Part shown: positions 7,180-9,767 of the stretch, piece by piece | How positions within the stretch are numbered: the stretch's first letter is position 1 | How the letters are laid out: every line of letters starts with the position of its first letter | Source of the DNA: Aurantibacter sp042094015 | GTDB taxonomy: Bacteria > Bacteroidota > Bacteroidia > Flavobacteriales > Flavobacteriaceae | Assembly (NCBI RefSeq): GCF_042094015.1 | Contig: NZ_JBELDZ010000087.1 | Location: forward strand, 1-9,767 | Reading direction: 5' to 3' | Length of the DNA: 9,767 nt | Translations under genes and position numbers: made by a program | Notes under the pieces: model-generated | Told to the model about the DNA's origin: nothing | Databases searched by the model: none | The model's input: only the letters and a program-made list of their open reading frames with translations

Positions 7180-7329
7180 ATGGGTAAAACAGGTCGCGAA
7201 AAAAACACTAAAAATAAAGCGAAGCATTCCAAATTAATGGATAGAAAAATTAATAAGAAAAAACAAGAAGAAGCTACACGAAAGCAGCGTTTAAAAGAGA
7301 TTATAAGAAAATCAAAAGAACACGAATAG
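7180..7329 (+). CDS. Small, very basic 49-residue protein, function unknown
   Basis: The frame from ATG 7180 to TAG 7327-7329 encodes 49 residues, 19 of them Lys or Arg against 7 Asp/Glu. It opens MGKTGREKNTKNKAKHSK, and the second half (KKKQEEATRKQRLKEIIRK) looks like one long charged helix. There is no Cys cluster and no hydrophobic core, so it may be an RNA- or ribosome-associated peptide; this is inference from composition. It starts 26 bp after the 35-residue gene and could share its transcript. The coding end is part of a terminator hairpin that includes the stop codon, which marks the end of this transcription unit. Confidence 0.55.
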   Translation: MGKTGREKNTKNKAKHSKLMDRKINKKKQEEATRKQRLKEIIRKSKEHE

Positions 7330-7338
7330 TGTTCTTTT
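7314..7338 (+). terminator. Rho-independent terminator overlapping a stop codon
   Basis: AAAAGAACAC (7314-7323) and GTGTTCTTTT (7329-7338) form a perfect 10-bp stem with a 5-base loop, followed by CTATTTT. The stem includes the last codons and part of the stop codon of the 49-residue gene. It should end the ccsBA/small-gene transcript before rlmF. Confidence 0.7.
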
Positions 7339-7402
7339 CTATTTTAGAATTAGATACTAGTTTATTACTTTGTAGAAACTTATATATAGAATCTTAAAGA
7401 CT

Positions 7403-7410
7403 TATATTTG
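7403..7410 (+). promoter_or_regulatory. Candidate -7 promoter box for rlmF-bshB1
   Basis: TATATTTG followed by CA matches TAnnTTTG. It lies 72 bases before the proposed rlmF TTG start, giving a leader of about 65 nt. The only nearby TTG (7370-7372) is 30 bases upstream, too far for a standard -33 box. The remainder of the 153-bp spacer is featureless AT-rich DNA. Confidence 0.5.
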
Positions 7411-7482
7411 CAGCATATAAATAATAACAAGTGTACTAAAAAGCATTAATTTTTAATACATTTTACTTAAAACCGCAATATT

Positions 7483-8370
7483 TTGCATCCACAAAATCCT
7501 CATAAAAATAATTACGATTTAAAAAAGTTAGCAAAAAAAACACCTGAATTAAAGGATTATATTTTTGTAAACGATTATAATACAGAAACTATAGATTTCT
7601 CTAAAGCAGAAGCTGTTAAAACACTTAACAAAGCTTTATTAAGATCTCATTATAGTATTAAGCATTGGGATTTTCCAGATGCACATTTATGTCCACCAAT
7701 TCCTAGTCGTGTAGATTATTTACACGAATTAAACGATGTGCTTACAGCATCAAATTTAAATGAAGGTGCAAAAATTTTAGACATTGGAACTGGCGCTACT
7801 TGTATTTATCCATTATTAGGACAAGCACAATTTAATTGGAATTTTATAGCATCGGATTCTGATAAAAAATCTATTGAAATTGCTAAGAAGATTGTGGACA
7901 AAAATAGTTTGTCAGAAAAAATAGCGATTCGTTTTCAAGCTAATCCACAACATATTCTTCAGCATATTTTAAAAAACGATGAGAAAATTACAGCTTCGGT
8001 TTGTAATCCACCATTTTATGCAACTGAAGAAGATGCTATAAAAGCAACTCAAAAAAAATGGCGTGGTTTAAAAAAGGAAGGAAATCAGCGTAATTTTTCA
8101 GGTAAGGCTAATGAATTATGGTATAAAGGTGGCGAAAAAGCTTTTATTCAAAATTATATTTACGATAGCCATTTAGTAAAAGAACAATGTGCTTGGTTTA
8201 CTACTTTAGTGTCAAATAAAGACTTATTAAGACCTTTAAAAGTAAAGCTTAAGAATTACGAACCAAAACAAGTTAAAGTCATTAAAATGACACTTGGTAA
8301 AAAAGTAAGCCATATGTTATTATGGAGTTACTTATCTGAAGATGAATTAAAAACATTTGAAACTAAATAA
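7483..8370 (+). CDS. rlmF: 23S rRNA (adenine1618-N6)-methyltransferase RlmF
   Basis: A 295-residue S-adenosylmethionine-dependent methyltransferase that methylates N6 of A1618 (E. coli numbering) in 23S rRNA. The N-terminus HPQNPHKNNYDL matches the HPRNRH--YDL opening of E. coli RlmF. Then come ALLRSHYSIKHWDFPD and LCPPIPSRVDYLHEL (69-83), the SAM-binding loop DIGTGATCIYP (100-110), the catalytic NPPF tetrapeptide (175-178) and the C-terminal block beginning NFSGKANELW (204). Length is close to the 308-residue E. coli protein, which has a short extra N-terminus. There is no ATG near the start: an in-frame stop at 7468-7470 leaves only TTG 7483 (or ATT 7480), so TTG is the best start. bshB1 begins one base after the stop codon, so the two are probably co-transcribed. 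Confidence 0.93.
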   Translation: MHPQNPHKNNYDLKKLAKKTPELKDYIFVNDYNTETIDFSKAEAVKTLNKALLRSHYSIKHWDFPDAHLCPPIPSRVDYLHELNDVLTASNLNEGAKILDIGTGATCIYPLLGQAQFNWNFIASDSDKKSIEIAKKIVDKNSLSEKIAIRFQANPQHILQHILKNDEKITASVCNPPFYATEEDAIKATQKKWRGLKKEGNQRNFSGKANELWYKGGEKAFIQNYIYDSHLVKEQCAWFTTLVSNKDLLRPLKVKLKNYEPKQVKVIKMTLGKKVSHMLLWSYLSEDELKTFETK

Positions 8371-8371
8371 A

Positions 8372-9088
8372 ATGAAGTTAGATATTTTAGCTTTTGGAGC
8401 TCATCCAGACGATGTAGAATTAGGTTGTGGTGCAACTATAGCTAAAGAAATTGCTAACGGAAAAAAAGTTGGTATTGTAGATCTAACCAAAGGTGAATTA
8501 GGAACTCGCGGAACAGAATTTACACGTAAAGAAGAAGCGGCTAATGCGGCAAAAATATTAGGTGTACAACTTAGAGAGAATTTAGGTTTTGCTGATGGAT
8601 TTTTTACAAACGATAAAACACATCAATTAGAAATTATAAAAATGATACGAAAGTATCAGCCAGAAATAGTATTATGTAATGCTATAGATGATAGGCATAT
8701 AGATCATGGAAAAGGTAGTAAATTAGTTAGTGATGCTTGTTTTTTAAGTGGATTATTAAAAATTGAAACCGAAGTAGAAGATGAGTCGCAAGAAAAATGG
8801 CGACCAAAATTAGTATATCATTACATACAATGGAAAAATATAGAGCCAGACTTTGTTGTTGATGTTACTGGATTTATGGAGGTTAAAATGAAAAGTGTTT
8901 TAGCTTATAAAACCCAGTTTTTTGATCCAAATAGTAATGAACCAGAAACACCAATTACAAGTAAGAACTTTACAGATAGTATAAAATACAGAGCAAGAGA
9001 TTTAGGACGATTAATTAATACAGAATACGCAGAAGGCTTTACTACAGAACGTTACGTTGCAACAGAAAGTTTATTTAATTTAAAATAG
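8372..9088 (+). CDS. bshB1: Bacillithiol biosynthesis deacetylase BshB1 (PIG-L/LmbE family)
   Basis: A 238-residue PIG-L/LmbE zinc hydrolase. BshB1 removes the acetyl group from N-acetylglucosaminyl-malate, the second step of bacillithiol synthesis (after BshA, before BshC), in the cytosol. The zinc/catalytic motif is GAHPDDVELG (residues 9-18), with His11 and Asp14 as likely zinc ligands and Asp13 as the base. The second motif is DRHIDHGKG (107-115), with His112 as the third ligand and His109 as a catalytic helper. TKGELGTRGT (39-48) is also typical. I start at ATG 8372 because MKLDILAFGAHPDD is the usual N-terminus; an in-frame TTG at 8357 would add five residues inside rlmF. It follows rlmF after one base. 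No strong terminator follows; only a weak GCAAA/TTTGC repeat (9097-9112) precedes the tRNA. bshA and bshC are not in the window. Confidence 0.93.
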   Translation: MKLDILAFGAHPDDVELGCGATIAKEIANGKKVGIVDLTKGELGTRGTEFTRKEEAANAAKILGVQLRENLGFADGFFTNDKTHQLEIIKMIRKYQPEIVLCNAIDDRHIDHGKGSKLVSDACFLSGLLKIETEVEDESQEKWRPKLVYHYIQWKNIEPDFVVDVTGFMEVKMKSVLAYKTQFFDPNSNEPETPITSKNFTDSIKYRARDLGRLINTEYAEGFTTERYVATESLFNLK

Positions 9089-9108
9089 AATTTTTCGCAA
9101 AAAAAGGT

Positions 9109-9138
9109 TTGCAGGAGTTAAGAAAATAATTACATTTG
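9109..9138 (+). promoter_or_regulatory. Bacteroidota promoter of the tRNA-His gene
   Basis: TTG at 9109-9111 and TACATTTG at 9131-9138 are separated by 19 bases, matching the Bacteroidota arrangement TTG-N19-20-TAnnTTTG. The tRNA begins about 28 bases after the box, leaving a leader of about 20 nt after the expected start. The leader contains a small inverted repeat (CACTC 9139-9143, GAGTG 9154-9158). This is the best promoter in the window. Confidence 0.75.
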
Positions 9139-9166
9139 CACTCGCACTTGAAAGAGTGTTAAAATG

Positions 9167-9240
9167 GTGATTGTAGCTCAGCTGGTTAGAGCATCGGTTT
9201 GTGGTACCGAGGGTCGCGGGTTCGAATCCCGTCTTTCACC
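9167..9240 (+). tRNA. tRNA-His (anticodon GTG)
   Basis: The cloverleaf can be drawn by hand: D stem GCTC/GAGC (9176-9179, 9189-9192), anticodon stem TCGGT/ACCGA (9194-9198, 9206-9210) with anticodon GTG at 9201-9203, a five-base variable loop, and T stem GCGGG/CCCGT (9216-9220, 9228-9232) around TTCGAAT. The extra 5' G at 9166 can pair with C73 at 9240, the identity signature for histidyl-tRNA synthetase. The CCA end is not encoded (CAA follows). The acceptor stem (9167-9173 with 9233-9239) has two adjacent U-U oppositions at pairs 5-68 and 6-67. It reads His codons CAC and CAU. Confidence 0.95.
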
Positions 9241-9247
9241 CAAAAGC

Positions 9248-9279
9248 AAAAAGCTTCTCTGAAAAGAGAAGCTTTTTTT
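9248..9279 (+). terminator. Strong Rho-independent terminator after tRNA-His
   Basis: AAAAAGCTTCTCT (9248-9260) and AGAGAAGCTTTTT (9265-9277) form a perfect 13-bp stem around a GAAA tetraloop, ending in a run of seven T (9273-9279). It lies seven bases after the tRNA end. Confidence 0.93.
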
Positions 9280-9313
9280 GTGGTGTTAAGTGTATTGAAT
9301 TAAAATAATATTA

Positions 9314-9388
9314 TTATAATTTCGTTTAACAGTTAGATGATGTTAAATCGTTTTAATGTTTTATATCAGCAGTTAAACGAAGTTATAA
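9314..9388. repeat. Long imperfect hairpin in the tRNA-His/helicase spacer
   Basis: Bases 9314-9330 pair with 9372-9388 over 17 positions, including the perfect 10-base arms TTCGTTTAAC and GTTAAACGAA. The single imperfection is T9320 opposite G9382. The 41-base centre can form a second small hairpin (TTAAA 9343-9347 with TTTAA 9352-9356, plus wobble pairs). No gene explains it. The rest of the 9280-9435 spacer is AT-rich with nothing recognisable. Confidence 0.6.
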
Positions 9389-9435
9389 GAAAAATATGAC
9401 AAAGTCAAGCTTTAATAATATATAAAACACTTGCT

Positions 9436-9767
9436 TTAAATAACCTCATTTTTTTCTAAAACACTTAAAGCTAAACGGATTTTAAAATAGTCTATTTGCT
9501 CGTTATAATAGTCAAAGTAAGGTTTTAAAGCTGTTGGGTTTTCTAATTCTATTTTTGCTTTGTGTATTGCTTCAACATCGTGTTTTGTAATAAAATTATA
9601 GATATTAATATCTTTACCTTCTAAAAACAGTTTGGCGATATGAGAATATATAGTTGGTGTTTTTAATTTTCTTTGAATAGATATTTCATCAATACTTAAG
9701 CCTTTTTTATATAAATCGTAAGTCACTAAATGTGTGTCTGTTTTTTTAGCTGTTTTTTTCTTAGAAC
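9436..9767 (-). CDS. C-terminal end of a helicase-type protein with HTH_40 domain (partial)
   Basis: The minus-strand frame runs from TAA at 9436-9438 to the right window edge without a stop, so only about 110 C-terminal residues are visible. A Lys-rich linker (SKKKTAKKTDTHL) leads into THLVTYDLYKKGLSIDEIS and TPTIYSHIAKLFLEGK. This is the pattern of the helix-turn-helix domain (HTH_40-like) found at the C-terminus of RecQ and PIF1-type helicases in Bacteroidota, where it is thought to bind DNA or the helicase substrate. The GTG at 9724-9726 is an internal valine, not a start, because the linker is in frame and open upstream. The helicase core lies outside the window, so the exact helicase class cannot be decided. 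It is transcribed towards tRNA-His and has no ordinary T-tailed terminator; the hairpin at 9314-9388 follows its stop. Confidence 0.65.
   Translation of the reverse strand, partial: SKKKTAKKTDTHLVTYDLYKKGLSIDEISIQRKLKTPTIYSHIAKLFLEGKDINIYNFITKHDVEAIHKAKIELENPTALKPYFDYYNEQIDYFKIRLALSVLEKNEVI

Noticed and set aside
7366..7372. TACTTTG as another promoter box for rlmF
   Set aside because: One base short of the TAnnTTTG spacing; TATATTTG at 7403-7410 is a full match.
8357..8371. Upstream TTG start for bshB1
   Set aside because: It would add five residues overlapping rlmF. The family normally begins MKLDILAFGAHPDD, which is the ATG at 8372.
9097..9112. GCAAA/TTTGC inverted repeat as a bshB1 terminator
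   Set aside because: Only a 5-bp stem with no T run after it, and it overlaps the -33 element of the tRNA promoter.
9337..9399. 20-codon plus-strand frame (starts MMLNRFNVLY)
   Set aside because: Very short, entirely explained by AT-rich sequence inside the hairpin region, with no promoter or other support.
9724..9726. GTG as the true start of the right-edge gene
   Set aside because: The frame stays open upstream to the window edge with a Lys-rich linker typical of helicase tails, so this GTG is an internal valine codon.
1..9767. CRISPR array, insertion sequence, phage or defence genes
   Set aside because: No regularly spaced repeats, transposase, integrase, nuclease or toxin-antitoxin motifs were seen on either strand.

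Overview
The window looks like chromosomal housekeeping DNA from a member of the Bacteroidota, most likely a marine-type Flavobacteriaceae. The evidence is the strongly AT-rich composition, repeated TAnnTTTG promoter boxes (the Bacteroidota -7 element), weak or absent Shine-Dalgarno sites, a single-chain CcsBA cytochrome c maturation protein, a BshB1-type bacillithiol enzyme, and a tRNA without an encoded CCA end. The species cannot be named from the sequence alone.

Left part (42-2886, all minus strand): a compact four-gene set read leftwards. It holds a Rossmann/DUF2520 protein, a KdsC-like HAD phosphatase, a UbiA-family prenyltransferase, and a Maf nucleotide pyrophosphatase. The first and last junctions overlap (14 and 8 bp). 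The middle junction is an 80-bp spacer carrying a GC-rich element that resembles a dispersed flavobacterial repeat.

Middle part (2933-7329, plus strand): a group III truncated haemoglobin whose promoter box lies almost against its ATG. It is followed by a separately promoted 1118-residue CcsBA with all four expected haem-ligand histidines, a WWD motif, and an unusual duplicated His-rich stretch after an internal signal-peptide-like segment. Then come three small genes of 61, 35 and 49 codons. The first two encode membrane peptides and overlap. The third encodes a very basic protein, and a terminator hairpin covers its stop codon.

Right part (7403-9767): rlmF (23S rRNA m6A1618 methyltransferase, apparently starting at TTG) is followed after one base by bshB1 (bacillithiol deacetylase). 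Next is a tRNA-His(GTG) gene with its own near-consensus promoter and a strong terminator, then a 156-bp spacer with a long unexplained hairpin. Last, on the minus strand, is the C-terminal end of a protein with an HTH domain of the kind found at the end of RecQ/PIF1-type helicases, cut by the window edge.

I see no CRISPR array, insertion sequence, phage gene or defence system. No intergenic stretch exceeds 300 bases. Nothing here is a convincing new multi-gene system. The points most worth a second look are the CcsBA His-rich insert, the small-gene cluster, the near-leaderless haemoglobin promoter, the 9314-9388 hairpin, and the UbiA/HAD/Maf operon.
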